DNA of 64,000 nt from Ruminococcus sp. UBA1394 (lineage in GTDB: Bacteria; Bacillota; Clostridia; Oscillospirales; Ruminococcaceae). The notes beneath the pieces are model-generated. The model was not told where the DNA came from and searched no databases. It saw only the letters and a list, made by a program, of their open reading frames with translations. Where the stretch lies: assembly GCA_002305725.1 (NCBI GenBank), contig DBQM01000003.1:22161-86160 (forward strand). Direction: 5' to 3'. A program made the position numbers and the translations under genes. This document shows positions 1 to 8,540 of the stretch, piece after piece. Each line of letters begins with the position of its first letter. Position 1 is the first letter of the stretch.

Positions 1-354
1 GGTCTGGTTGCAGACAAGCATAAAACCGTTGATATAGTTTTCCCATTTTCTGTAAAGAAGAAATTCGTAAATAAAAATTATGGGTATCAGCAATGTTGTC
101 ATTTTTTTAGGAAGAATAAAAATGACCGAGAAAATCATAAAGAAAAATACAGTATAGAAATTAAGTATAAAACTGCTTATATCTATATGAAACATTGTGA
201 CAAATGCATTTACTATTCCAATACACCCGAAGAATGCAATAACAAGGAGCGGAACAAAATCGGGCAGAAATTTTCTTTTCGGAATTGTAAGCGAGATGTT
301 GTCTGTGATTTTTATTCCGCTGTAAACGTTTTGAGTCTTTCTTTTATTTTTCAT
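1..354 (-). CDS. Partial membrane protein, N-terminal 118 residues (probable transglutaminase-family partner of MoxR/DUF58)
   Basis: Reading the minus strand from the ATG at 354 gives 118 codons open to the window edge, so the gene continues to the left. The ATG follows an AAGGA ribosome binding site at about 12 bases, just past the DUF58 stop codon at 366, so the two are probably cotranscribed. The product starts with a basic cytoplasmic stretch (MKNKRKTQ) and has at least three hydrophobic segments, near residues 33-52, 60-81 and 86-100. In many bacteria the gene after MoxR and DUF58 encodes a multi-membrane-pass protein with an external transglutaminase-like domain. The position and topology fit that, but the catalytic part lies outside the window, so the family is inferred. 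Confidence 0.7.
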   Translation of the reverse strand, partial: MKNKRKTQNVYSGIKITDNISLTIPKRKFLPDFVPLLVIAFFGCIGIVNAFVTMFHIDISSFILNFYTVFFFMIFSVIFILPKKMTTLLIPIIFIYEFLLYRKWENYINGFMLVCNQT

Positions 355-365
355 GTTCAGATTCC

Positions 366-1532
366 TTAAATAATTATGTTGGACATTCCATTTTCGGACT
401 TTCCGGCAGGAATTACAGTTATTTCATTATTTCTCTCAAGTTCAGAAAAGCTGACATTATCGCTCTGAATCAGAAACGGTCGTATATTTCCCATATAGCT
501 TTCTTTCATAACAGAAGAAAGGTTATCCTTTGACGTGGTAATATATAAAATACTGGAATATTCGTGGGATATATCCTTTATAGTCAGAGCAAAGTCAGTT
601 TTTTCCGCAGGTCCGGAGAGAAAGATTTCTTTCATAGCGCCTGTTATATCCCGCTGGTCTGAAACCGGAATTATAATATCATTTTCCGTATTGCTGCTGT
701 AATAGGCAAATTTAAAGGGAATACCATTTTCTGCAAGGTAAAAGGAAATAGAAAAGGCAGTCTGCGCCGCTGTGTCAAGATTTCTGATATCCGATTTTGA
801 CGCATTTCCGCAGAAATCCAGTATAACAAGAATTGAGGAATTTACGGGCATACTGTAATGCCTTACAATAAGGTCGTCAAGCTTCAGACTGAGATTCCAG
901 TGAATTCTGTTTGGCTTGTCACCCTGGACGTAGTTTTTCAGGGCGAAAATCTCAGAGGGGTCGTCACCGCTTTTGTGCTTTGAAAAAATATCGCTTTCCT
1001 CAGCGTTTATCATGCTGAAGCTGTCTGCACTGCTTACAGGGTCGATTTCCGGCAGGACAGTAATTTCACAGGCATTTTTCGGCTTTACACAGCAGGAAAA
1101 CAGCTTGATAAAATCAAATATATGCACTGATTTTACTCTGACGCTCAGTATTCCGCAATATTCAGAGGTCAGCGCAAAACTTACCTTTTCAGAACATAAC
1201 GGATGAACAGGAATTGAAATTGTCATTTTGTCAGTAATATCCATTAAATTGTTGCTGTATTCAACTGTAACAATACCGTTTGGAAAGGGCAGGGGAGTTC
1301 TGTTTCTGATTTTAAGAGAAAATCCTATTCTGCCGTTTTTTATGGCTGTGTCAGAATCCGGTTCTATATCTGCACTTATAAGAAATTTTGCAGAAATTAT
1401 GCATATTCCCATAATAAAAGGGAGAGAAACTGTAAAAATAAGAAGATAGAGGGACAGCGTTTCAGAATAGAGGATATAAAATAATACAGAGGTAATTAAG
1501 AGGATAAAATATAAAAATTTCGATATTGCCAT
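366..1532 (-). CDS. DUF58 domain protein
   Basis: This 388-residue protein has two adjacent N-terminal hydrophobic segments (about residues 5-50), then an extracytoplasmic beta-rich region, then the DUF58 core. The core shows the family's signature near residues 190-220: a GDDP...IHW stretch followed by DDLIVRHY and a VILD segment resembling a von Willebrand type A fold. DUF58 proteins are usual partners of MoxR-type AAA ATPases; the pair is thought to assist assembly or maturation of envelope or secreted complexes, but the substrate here is unknown. It lies 15 bases after the MoxR gene and ends 11 bases before the next start, giving a tight minus-strand operon. Length and architecture look normal. 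Confidence 0.88.
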   Translation of the reverse strand: MAISKFLYFILLITSVLFYILYSETLSLYLLIFTVSLPFIMGICIISAKFLISADIEPDSDTAIKNGRIGFSLKIRNRTPLPFPNGIVTVEYSNNLMDITDKMTISIPVHPLCSEKVSFALTSEYCGILSVRVKSVHIFDFIKLFSCCVKPKNACEITVLPEIDPVSSADSFSMINAEESDIFSKHKSGDDPSEIFALKNYVQGDKPNRIHWNLSLKLDDLIVRHYSMPVNSSILVILDFCGNASKSDIRNLDTAAQTAFSISFYLAENGIPFKFAYYSSNTENDIIIPVSDQRDITGAMKEIFLSGPAEKTDFALTIKDISHEYSSILYITTSKDNLSSVMKESYMGNIRPFLIQSDNVSFSELERNNEITVIPAGKSENGMSNIII

Positions 1533-1547
1533 AGCACTCTCCCTGCG

Positions 1548-2510
1548 TTAATGCGTAAGCTTAGGTACTGCAACGTTTCTGAGTACTTCATTCAGCACCG
1601 CCGTTTCGTTCATTTCGCTTAAAAGTGCTTTTCTTTCAAGTATAATTCTGTGCTGTGAAACGTCATGGAAAACAAAGGCAACATCGTCGGGGATAACGTA
1701 GTCACGTCCGCAGAGCAGGGCAGATGCTCTCGACATTGCTGCAAGGCTTATAGTACCTCTCGGACTTAGTCCCAGAGCAATCATTGGGTGATGCCGTGTA
1801 GCGTCGGCAAGATGAGCAATATATGCAAGTATGCTGTCGTCAATGTAAATTTCACCGGTTATCTTTCGGAGAGCCATAAGCTGTTCCACAGTAATAGCAG
1901 GACTTACCAGTTTTATATTTCCTTCCGGAGATGAAAGCTTTGATTTGAGAATACTGATTTCGCTTTTTACATCGGGATAACCCATATTAAGCTTTATCAT
2001 GAAACGGTCGAGCTGTGATTCCGGCAGCATTTGTGTTCCTATTGAACCTACTGGATTCTGCGTTGCGATAACGGTATAAGGCTGGGGCAGACGAAAGCTT
2101 TTTCCGTCAACAGTGATATTTCCCTCCTCCATTATTTCAAGGAGCGCAGACTGCGTCTTGCTGGAAGTACGGTTTATTTCGTCCGCTAAAAACAGGTTGC
2201 AGACCGCAACACCCGGCTTGTACTCAAAATTACCTGTCGCCTTGTTGTACATTGAAAAACCGGTTATATCCGTAGGGAGCACGTCCGGAGTAAACTGCAT
2301 ACGGTTGTAGTCAAGGGACATTGCTTTTGAAAAAGCTAAAGCCATGGTGGTTTTTCCCACACCGGGTATATCTTCAATGAGTATATGACCTCCTGCAAGC
2401 ATTGCAAGAAGAGTTTTTACTATAACATCGTCCTTGCCGATAACGGCTTTCTTTATTTCAGAGATAACAGCCTGTATGCTGTTCTGAGCAACTTTTATTG
2501 TATTTTCCAT
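1548..2510 (-). CDS. MoxR-family AAA+ ATPase
   Basis: A 320-residue soluble AAA+ ATPase of the MoxR/RavA group. The Walker A motif GVGKTT is at residues 50-55, and the Walker B region reads LFLADEINR, with the DEIN form typical of MoxR. The following SALLEIMEEG and ATQNP (sensor 1) stretches are also family hallmarks. MoxR ATPases act as chaperone-like remodelers for the products of adjacent DUF58 and von Willebrand genes, which matches the downstream DUF58 gene. The ATG at 2510 has a GAAAGGA ribosome binding site and a sigma-A promoter 30-60 bases upstream, so this is the first gene of the operon. The substrate is unknown. Confidence 0.93.
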   Translation of the reverse strand: MENTIKVAQNSIQAVISEIKKAVIGKDDVIVKTLLAMLAGGHILIEDIPGVGKTTMALAFSKAMSLDYNRMQFTPDVLPTDITGFSMYNKATGNFEYKPGVAVCNLFLADEINRTSSKTQSALLEIMEEGNITVDGKSFRLPQPYTVIATQNPVGSIGTQMLPESQLDRFMIKLNMGYPDVKSEISILKSKLSSPEGNIKLVSPAITVEQLMALRKITGEIYIDDSILAYIAHLADATRHHPMIALGLSPRGTISLAAMSRASALLCGRDYVIPDDVAFVFHDVSQHRIILERKALLSEMNETAVLNEVLRNVAVPKLTH

Positions 2511-2540
2511 TTTTGTGTCCTTTCTTTTTTATGTATTTTA

Positions 2541-2569
2541 ATTATATCATATTTTATAAATAATATCAA
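2541..2569 (-). promoter_or_regulatory. Sigma-A promoter of the MoxR operon
   Basis: On the minus strand TTGATA (2569-2564) and TATAAT (2546-2541) are separated by 17 bases. They lie upstream of the GAAAGGA site and ATG at 2510. No operator-like repeat was noticed. Confidence 0.7.
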
Positions 2570-2686
2570 TTTAAAATTTAATGACAATAAATGCACCTGT
2601 ATTTAACATAATCTTTACGAAAAAACGAAAAAAACATACCGAAATTCAGTTAATTTATATCATTGTGCCAAAATTCCCAAAGCACA

Positions 2687-2715
2687 TTGACAAAGAGACA
2701 AAAAGAATATATACT
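2687..2715 (+). promoter_or_regulatory. Sigma-A promoter of the pyrophosphatase gene
   Basis: TTGACA (2687-2692) and TATACT (2710-2715) have a 17-base spacer, with the start codon about 58 bases after the -10 box. The intergenic space 2511-2772 is taken up by this promoter and the divergent MoxR promoter; nothing else is seen in it. Confidence 0.75.
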
Positions 2716-2772
2716 TATTAATGTAGTTTTAATGTCGGAAAAGTACATATTTTTCTGAAAGGAGTTTTCTGT

Positions 2773-3303
2773 TTGAATATATGGCATAATATCAGTCCGA
2801 AGCGCATAAGCCCTGATGACTTCGTGGCTGTAATTGAAATCCCGAAGGGCAGCAAGATAAAGTATGAGCTTGACAAGGAAACTGGTCTTATAAAGCTTGA
2901 CAGAATCCTCTATACGTCAACCCACTATCCTGCAAACTATGGTCTTATTCCGAGAACCTACGCAGATGACGGTGACCCTCTTGACGTTCTGGTTTTATGC
3001 TCTGAAACACTTTATCCGATGACCCTTGTAAGGTGTTATCCGATCGGCGTTATCAGAATGATAGACAGCGGACACCATGACGACAAGATAATCGCTATCC
3101 CGTTTGATGACCCGAATTACAATACCTATCAGGATATTGACGAGGTACCGAAACACGTTTTTGACGAAATGATCCATTTCTTCAAGGTATATAAGGAACT
3201 GGAAAACAAGACGACAGCTGTTGATGAAATTGAACACGTTGACAGTGCAAAGGATATTATTGCCAATGATATTGAGCATTATATAGACAAATTCTGTAAA
3301 TAA
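2773..3303 (+). CDS. ppa: Inorganic pyrophosphatase, family I
   Basis: A 176-residue cytosolic enzyme that hydrolyses pyrophosphate to two phosphates, pulling biosynthetic reactions forward. The family I signature is clear: YPANYGLIPRTYADDGDPLDVLVL near residues 55-78 (shown in parts: YPANYG, GDPLDVL), with the metal-binding Asp residues of the DGDPLD motif and a later GHHDDK stretch. The start is a TTG at 2773, eight bases after GAAAGGAG; the ATG at 2781 is out of frame. The size matches the short bacterial form. It precedes the PRPP synthetase gene by 26 bases. PRPP consumption by phosphoribosyltransferases releases pyrophosphate, so the pairing makes metabolic sense. Confidence 0.95.
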   Translation: MNIWHNISPKRISPDDFVAVIEIPKGSKIKYELDKETGLIKLDRILYTSTHYPANYGLIPRTYADDGDPLDVLVLCSETLYPMTLVRCYPIGVIRMIDSGHHDDKIIAIPFDDPNYNTYQDIDEVPKHVFDEMIHFFKVYKELENKTTAVDEIEHVDSAKDIIANDIEHYIDKFCK

Positions 3304-3329
3304 ATAACGGAAGGAAAAGGTAAAGACAG

Positions 3330-4481
3330 ATGACTGTTAAAGCAAGCGAAGTTTTATTCAATTCCCAGACAAGCGTTGCACCGCTCGGACTTATAGCTCT
3401 TGAAAGTGCAGCAGAGCTTGGAAAAAAGATTGACGAGTATCTTGTATCATGGGCGAAAAAGGGCGGTTATGATATTGACACACTCCTTATCAAAAACCAG
3501 TGTCCGAGATTTGCCTCCGGTGACGGAAAGGGACTTATTGAGTCAACAGTAAGAGGCAAGGACATCTTTATTATTGTTGATGTCGGTAACTACAGCTGCA
3601 CATACAAAATGTTCGGCAAGGAAAATTCAATGTCCCCTGATGACCACTACCAGGATTTAAAGAGAATTATTCAGGCGATTTCCGGAAAGGCACACAGAAT
3701 CAATGTTATCATGCCAATCCTCTACGGCGGACGCCAGCACAAGAGAAGCTACCGTGAATCCCTTGACTGCGCAGTTGCACTCCAGGAACTCCAGTCCATG
3801 GGTGTTTCAAATATCGTGACTTTCGATGCTCACGATCCGAGAGTTCACAACGCAATTCCGCTTATGGGATTTGACAACGTTATACCGTCATATCAGGTTC
3901 TTAAAGCGCTGTTCAATAATGTTGACGACCTTGTAATAAACAAGGACGAGTTTATGGTTGTCAGCCCGGACGAGGGTGCGCTTAACAGAAATATGTACTA
4001 TGCGTCAGTACTTGGCGTTGATATGGGTATGTTCTACAAAAGACGTGATTATTCCAGAATCGTTGACGGAAGAAACCCTATTGTTGCTCATGAATACCTC
4101 GGTAACTCAATGGAGGGCAAGGACGTTTTCGTTGCTGATGATATTATTTCTTCCGGTGAATCTGTTCTTGACATTGCCTATGCGCTGAAAGCAAAGAAAG
4201 CAAGAAGATTTTTCGCATACGGCACTTACGGTCTTTTCACAAACGGTCTTGAAAAGTTTGACAAGGCTTATGAGGAAGGCTATATTTCCGGTGTATTCGG
4301 CACAAACCTGACATACAGATCTCCGGAACTGCTTAAACGTCCGTGGTTCCATGAGGTTGACGTTTCAAAATATATCGCTTACTTTATTGCATCTATCAAC
4401 CATGACGTTTCAATCAGTACAGTCATTGACCCACATGAAAAAATCAAAACTCTGCTTGCAAAACAGGGACATAATCAGTAA
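3330..4481 (+). CDS. prs: Ribose-phosphate pyrophosphokinase (PRPP synthetase), long divergent form
   Basis: A 383-residue member of the PRPP synthetase/phosphoribosyltransferase fold, which makes PRPP from ribose 5-phosphate and ATP. The catalytic-loop region reads GGRQHKRS, and the C-terminal PRPP-binding loop reads VADDIISSGES near residues 268-278, in place of the usual VDDMIDTAGT. A FDAHDPR segment corresponds to the divalent-metal site. Canonical bacterial Prs is about 310-320 residues. This one has extra N-terminal residues (about 1-30) and a longer C-terminus, so it belongs to a divergent clade. Activity is inferred from motifs. It is cotranscribed with ppa and followed by a strong terminator. 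The start has a GGAAGGAAAAGG ribosome binding site. Confidence 0.85.
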   Translation: MTVKASEVLFNSQTSVAPLGLIALESAAELGKKIDEYLVSWAKKGGYDIDTLLIKNQCPRFASGDGKGLIESTVRGKDIFIIVDVGNYSCTYKMFGKENSMSPDDHYQDLKRIIQAISGKAHRINVIMPILYGGRQHKRSYRESLDCAVALQELQSMGVSNIVTFDAHDPRVHNAIPLMGFDNVIPSYQVLKALFNNVDDLVINKDEFMVVSPDEGALNRNMYYASVLGVDMGMFYKRRDYSRIVDGRNPIVAHEYLGNSMEGKDVFVADDIISSGESVLDIAYALKAKKARRFFAYGTYGLFTNGLEKFDKAYEEGYISGVFGTNLTYRSPELLKRPWFHEVDVSKYIAYFIASINHDVSISTVIDPHEKIKTLLAKQGHNQ

Positions 4482-4487
4482 AAAGTT

Positions 4488-4523
4488 ATCCGCACCTTTT
4501 ATTTTAAAGGTGCGGATTTTTTA
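4488..4523 (+). terminator. Rho-independent terminator of ppa-prs
   Basis: A perfect 12-bp stem (4488-4499 with 4506-4517) with a 6-base loop is followed by a T-run. It begins seven bases after the prs stop codon. Confidence 0.9.
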
Positions 4524-4572
4524 TACCCGGAAAAATATTTTTATAATTTGCAAATAAAATTATATAAACCGC

Positions 4573-4601
4573 TTGACAAGTTATGAACATGGTGATATAA
4601 T
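4573..4601 (+). promoter_or_regulatory. Full-consensus sigma-A promoter of the RHH-clpB operon
   Basis: TTGACA (4573-4578), a 17-base spacer and TATAAT (4596-4601) match the sigma-A consensus at every position. Transcription would begin almost on top of the AGGAGGGG ribosome binding site (4611-4618), leaving a very short leader. No CIRCE inverted repeat and no CtsR-type heptamer repeat is present. Confidence 0.85.
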
Positions 4602-4623
4602 ATTGATATAAGGAGGGGAGAAG

Positions 4624-5286
4624 ATGAAAAAAAGCGTATACAGTCTGGTTTTGTCAGACGATGTGGTGAAAGCTATTGACGATATGGCTTACCGGTTAAA
4701 CACAAGCCGTTCAAACCTTATCAATCAGATACTGGCTGAACAGGTTTCCTACAAAACTCCCGAAAGCCTTATGAAAGATATCTTCGACTGCATGAGAACA
4801 ATCATGGACGGTCACTTCCAGATACAGGGGCAGGCGTCTGATGCAATGCTTTCAATAAGAAGTCCGCTGAGGTATAAATACAAGCCGACTATCAGATACC
4901 GTGTGGAGCTTTTAAGGGAGGCAGAAAAGGATGTTTTCGGAAAACTTTCAGTTTCTTTCCGTACACAGAGCGCACAGCTCATAAGTATGCTTGAAGGTTT
5001 TTTCAGACTATGGTACAGCCTTGAAAAAGCTTATATAAATAATTATTTTCCGGAGGGTGTTGAGTATGCTTATTCAGAGGGCAGATTTATCAGAAAGCTT
5101 AAAATTTCAAAGGAAATCGGTCAGACCAGTCCGGACCTGCTGGGCAATGCCATAGGTGATTATATAGGCTTGCTTGATTCGGAAATAAAGCTTTATTTTG
5201 CCGGAATTGACGATATGGGAATGACAGCGGGAAAAATGGAAAAAATGCTTGTGGACAGTATAAATAATGGCATGACAGTCATTTAA
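4624..5286 (+). CDS. Ribbon-helix-helix-like protein upstream of clpB
   Basis: A 220-residue protein of unrecognised family. Residues 1-40 look like a ribbon-helix-helix (CopG/Arc) DNA-binding unit: a short beta strand (YSLVLSDDVVKAI) followed by an amphipathic helix pair (MAYRLNTSRSNLINQILAE). The remaining 180 residues are mostly helical, with charged and aromatic stretches (FFRLWYSLEKAYINNYF), and contain no enzyme motif I know. It starts at an ATG six bases after a strong AGGAGGGG site and ends 13 bases before clpB, so the two are cotranscribed. An autoregulator or stress sensor controlling clpB is a reasonable inference. The sequence itself supports only the N-terminal DNA-binding resemblance and the operon structure. 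Confidence 0.75.
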   Translation: MKKSVYSLVLSDDVVKAIDDMAYRLNTSRSNLINQILAEQVSYKTPESLMKDIFDCMRTIMDGHFQIQGQASDAMLSIRSPLRYKYKPTIRYRVELLREAEKDVFGKLSVSFRTQSAQLISMLEGFFRLWYSLEKAYINNYFPEGVEYAYSEGRFIRKLKISKEIGQTSPDLLGNAIGDYIGLLDSEIKLYFAGIDDMGMTAGKMEKMLVDSINNGMTVI

Positions 5287-5299
5287 GGAGGTATTTGTT

Positions 5300-7897
5300 A
5301 TGAATGCTCAGAAATTTACACAAAAATCCCTTGAGGCTATACAGCTTGCTCAGGATACTGCAACGGAATATCAGAACAATGCAATTGAACCGGAGCATCT
5401 TGTTTATGCACTGCTTAATCAGGAAAACGGTCTGATAAGTCAGCTTATGCAGAAAATGAACATTGACGTTTCAGCGCTGACTGGCTCTGTAGTACAGGTT
5501 ATTTCAGCAATGCCGAAGGTTACAGGTAGCGGACGCCAGAGCGGAGCGGTCTATGTTTCAAACGAGGCGGACAGAATTCTTGTTGACGCTGAAAAACAGG
5601 CTAAGAACATGAAGGACGAATATGTTTCTGTCGAGCATATTTTCCTGTCGCTCCTTGAAAATCCAACAGCAAAGCTGAAAGATATATTCAGAGCATTTTC
5701 AATAGATAAAAACGGTTTCTTAAAGGTACTGATGGAAGTCAGAGGAAATGCAAAGGTAACAAATCAGAATCCGGAGGAAACCTATGATGTCCTTGCAAAA
5801 TACGGTCAGGAACTGGTTGAGCTTGCAAGAAACAATAAGCTTGACCCTGTTATCGGACGTGACAGCGAGATAAGAAACGTTATAAGAATACTTTCAAGAA
5901 AGACCAAGAACAATCCTGTTCTTATCGGTGAACCTGGTGTCGGCAAAACCGCCATTGCTGAGGGACTTGCACTGAGAATCGTTGCCGGAGATGTTCCGGA
6001 CAGCCTAAAAGACAGAAAGATTTTCTCTCTTGATTTGGGCGCACTTGTTGCCGGAGCAAAATACAGGGGCGAATTTGAGGAACGTCTTAAAGCAGTCCTT
6101 TCAGAAATTAAAAAGAGCGAGGGCAGAATTATACTCTTTATTGACGAACTGCATACTATTGTGGGCGCAGGCAAGACAGACGGCGCAATGGACGCCGGAA
6201 ATCTTCTGAAACCAATGCTTGCAAGGGGAGAACTGCACTGCATCGGTGCGACGACACTTAACGAGTACAGGCAGTATATCGAAAAGGACGCCGCTCTTGA
6301 AAGACGTTTCCAGCCTGTTATGGTAAGCGAGCCGACTGTTGAGGACACAATTTCAATTTTAAGAGGACTCAAAGAACGTTACGAGGTATTCCACGGTGTA
6401 AAGATTCACGATCAGGCGCTTATTGCTGCGGCAACTCTTTCAGACAGATATATCACAGACAGATTCCTGCCGGACAAGGCTATTGACCTTGTGGACGAAG
6501 CCTGCGCTATGATAAGGACTGAAATAGACTCAATGCCTACAGAGCTTGACGAAATTTCAAGAAAGATAATTCAGCATGAGATTGAAGAGGCTGCACTTAA
6601 AAAGGAAAACGATAAAATTTCCGCAGAACATCTTGAAGAAGTACAGAAAGAGCTTGCTGAAATGCGCAGTCAGTTCAATGAAATGAAAGCAAAGTGGGAA
6701 AACGAAAAAAACGCTATTACAAAGGTTCAGAAGCTCAGAGAGGATATTGAGAAAATAAATTCAGATATTGCCAAGTCTGAGCGTGAATATGACCTTAACA
6801 AAGCCGCTGAGCTGAAATACGGCAAACTTCCTCAGCTGCAAAAGGAACTGGAGGAAGAAGAAAAAATCGCTGAACAGGCTAAAAACGGCGATTCACTTCT
6901 GAGAGATAAGGTTACAGACGAGGAAATCGCAAGAATAATCTGCCGCTGGACCGGTATTCCTGTTGCAAAGCTTATGGAGGGCGAACGTGAAAAGCTTCTG
7001 CACCTTGACGATGTTCTGCACAAACGTGTTATCGGTCAGGATGAGGCTGTCGAGAAAGTCAGCGAGGCAATACTTCGTTCAAGAGCCGGTATTCAGGATC
7101 CGAACAGACCGATAGGTTCGTTCCTCTTCTTAGGTCCTACCGGTGTCGGTAAGACAGAGCTTGCAAAAGCGCTTGCTGAGGCATTGTTTGATGATGAACA
7201 CAACATTGTCCGTATCGACATGAGCGAATATATGGAGAAATTCAGCGTGAGCCGTCTTATAGGAGCTCCTCCCGGATATGTAGGCTACGAGGAGGGAGGT
7301 CAGCTGACAGAGGCAGTAAGAAGAAAGCCTTATTCAGTTATACTCCTTGACGAAGTCGAAAAGGCTCATCCGGATGTTTTCAACATTCTTCTGCAGGTGC
7401 TTGATGACGGACGTATTACCGATTCGCAGGGCAGAACAGTCGATTTCAAGAACACTATCATAATTCTGACTTCAAACTTAGGTTCGCCCTACATTCTTGA
7501 CGGTATCACCGAAAGCGGAGAGATAAGCGAAGATGCAAGAGCAAAGGTTGACGGTCTGTTAAAACAGCAGTTCAGACCGGAGTTCTTGAACCGTCTTGAC
7601 GAGATAGTATTCTACAAGCCTCTTACAAAACATGAGATTTACGGTATTGTTGACCTTATGCTTGACGATCTTAGAAACCGTCTGAAAGACAAGCAGCTTA
7701 ATGTTGAGGTTACTGACAGAGCAAAGGACTATATCATTGAACAGGGTTATGACCCGAACTACGGCGCACGTCCGCTGAGAAGATTCTTGCAGAGAAAGGC
7801 TGAAACTCTCATTGCAAAGAAAATCATTGCTGACGATGTCGCACCGGACAGCACTCTTTTGCTTGACTTTGACGGTGAAAAGCTTGTTGTGAAATAA
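5300..7897 (+). CDS. clpB: ATP-dependent disaggregase ClpB
   Basis: An 865-residue Hsp100 chaperone that pulls polypeptides out of aggregates together with DnaK. Domains in order: N-terminal Clp repeat (about 1-145), first AAA+ domain with Walker A GEPGVGKT near residue 210 and Walker B FIDELH, the long coiled-coil middle domain (about 400-525) characteristic of ClpB rather than ClpC or ClpA, and second AAA+ domain with Walker A GPTGVGKT near residue 612 and LLDEVEKAHPDVF. The length is typical. The start has an AAGGAGG ribosome binding site. Unlike many Firmicute clpB genes it shows no CIRCE or CtsR site, and it follows a putative ribbon-helix-helix gene in the same operon. Confidence 0.97.
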   Translation: MNAQKFTQKSLEAIQLAQDTATEYQNNAIEPEHLVYALLNQENGLISQLMQKMNIDVSALTGSVVQVISAMPKVTGSGRQSGAVYVSNEADRILVDAEKQAKNMKDEYVSVEHIFLSLLENPTAKLKDIFRAFSIDKNGFLKVLMEVRGNAKVTNQNPEETYDVLAKYGQELVELARNNKLDPVIGRDSEIRNVIRILSRKTKNNPVLIGEPGVGKTAIAEGLALRIVAGDVPDSLKDRKIFSLDLGALVAGAKYRGEFEERLKAVLSEIKKSEGRIILFIDELHTIVGAGKTDGAMDAGNLLKPMLARGELHCIGATTLNEYRQYIEKDAALERRFQPVMVSEPTVEDTISILRGLKERYEVFHGVKIHDQALIAAATLSDRYITDRFLPDKAIDLVDEACAMIRTEIDSMPTELDEISRKIIQHEIEEAALKKENDKISAEHLEEVQKELAEMRSQFNEMKAKWENEKNAITKVQKLREDIEKINSDIAKSEREYDLNKAAELKYGKLPQLQKELEEEEKIAEQAKNGDSLLRDKVTDEEIARIICRWTGIPVAKLMEGEREKLLHLDDVLHKRVIGQDEAVEKVSEAILRSRAGIQDPNRPIGSFLFLGPTGVGKTELAKALAEALFDDEHNIVRIDMSEYMEKFSVSRLIGAPPGYVGYEEGGQLTEAVRRKPYSVILLDEVEKAHPDVFNILLQVLDDGRITDSQGRTVDFKNTIIILTSNLGSPYILDGITESGEISEDARAKVDGLLKQQFRPEFLNRLDEIVFYKPLTKHEIYGIVDLMLDDLRNRLKDKQLNVEVTDRAKDYIIEQGYDPNYGARPLRRFLQRKAETLIAKKIIADDVAPDSTLLLDFDGEKLVVK

Positions 7898-7903
7898 TAA
7901 TGT

Positions 7904-7941
7904 AATCGTCCCCGGCGCTTTGACGCTGAGGACGATTTTTT
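7904..7941 (+). terminator. Rho-independent terminator after clpB
   Basis: An 8-bp stem (7904-7911 with 7930-7937) encloses a smaller GCG/CGC pairing and is followed by a T-run. Confidence 0.8.
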
Positions 7942-7997
7942 GTAAAATAAAAGAATAACCCGCAATATTTCTGCATAAAATACAAACGGGTGATTAT

Positions 7998-8492
7998 ATG
8001 AAAAAGCTCAGAAAAAAAGAAATAATCGGGTTTATTTTTACTGCGGTTTTGGGTACTCTTCTCCATTTCACTTATAACTGGAGCGGCAAAAACGGTTTCG
8101 TGGCACTCTTTTCGGCAGTAAACGAAAGTACCTGGGAGCATTTAAAGCTTTTATTTATTCCGGCAGCAATATTTGGAGTTATCGAATATTTTACCGACGG
8201 ACGGGAATTGCAGGGATTTCTTACAGTAAAAGCTGCTGGTATATGGGTGGGAATGCTTTCTGTTGTAGTGCTTTACTACACTTATACCGGAATAATCGGC
8301 AGAAATTTTATGTGGCTTGATATTCTGATTTTCTTTATCGGCTGTGCAGTTATTTCGCTGTATACTTTAAAATATGCAAACCGTATCTATGGCAGTAATT
8401 TTGCCGGAATACTGCTCCTTATTGTAAGTATCATTGCATTTTTTGTCTTTACCTATTTCCCGCCGGATATAGGACTTTTCAGAGTACCATAA
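7998..8492 (+). CDS. DUF6512-like small membrane protein
   Basis: A 164-residue integral membrane protein with about five hydrophobic segments and a basic N-terminus. The stretch HFTYNWSG...AVNESTWEHLKL near residues 23-52 is a conserved feature I associate with a Firmicute family annotated DUF6512, whose function is unknown. It is a single gene between the clpB terminator and a bidirectional terminator, with a short upstream region containing a GGTG-type ribosome binding site. No partner gene suggests a role. The family assignment is from memory of the motif and is moderately sure; the membrane topology is clear from the sequence. Confidence 0.75.
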   Translation: MKKLRKKEIIGFIFTAVLGTLLHFTYNWSGKNGFVALFSAVNESTWEHLKLLFIPAAIFGVIEYFTDGRELQGFLTVKAAGIWVGMLSVVVLYYTYTGIIGRNFMWLDILIFFIGCAVISLYTLKYANRIYGSNFAGILLLIVSIIAFFVFTYFPPDIGLFRVP

Positions 8493-8496
8493 AATT

Positions 8497-8530
8497 AATT
8501 CCCGAAAGTTATAACAGCTTTCGGGAATTT
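8497..8530. terminator. Bidirectional terminator between convergent genes
   Basis: A 12-bp stem (8497-8508 with 8518-8529) lies between the plus-strand membrane protein and the last gene of the minus-strand B12-regulated operon. T-rich sequence follows on both strands, weakly on the plus strand. Confidence 0.7.
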
Positions 8531-8540
8531 CAATTATCAA

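Noticed and set aside
187..369. Plus-strand 60-residue open frame at the left edge
   Set aside because: It lies antisense to a better minus-strand gene (1-354) that has an SD, the expected operon position and clear membrane segments.
4540..4623. CIRCE or CtsR operator upstream of clpB
   Set aside because: Neither the CIRCE inverted repeat nor the CtsR heptamer repeat can be found in the gap.
5806..6372. Long minus-strand open frame within clpB
   Set aside because: It is a shadow of the clpB coding strand with Ser/Leu-biased composition and no SD.
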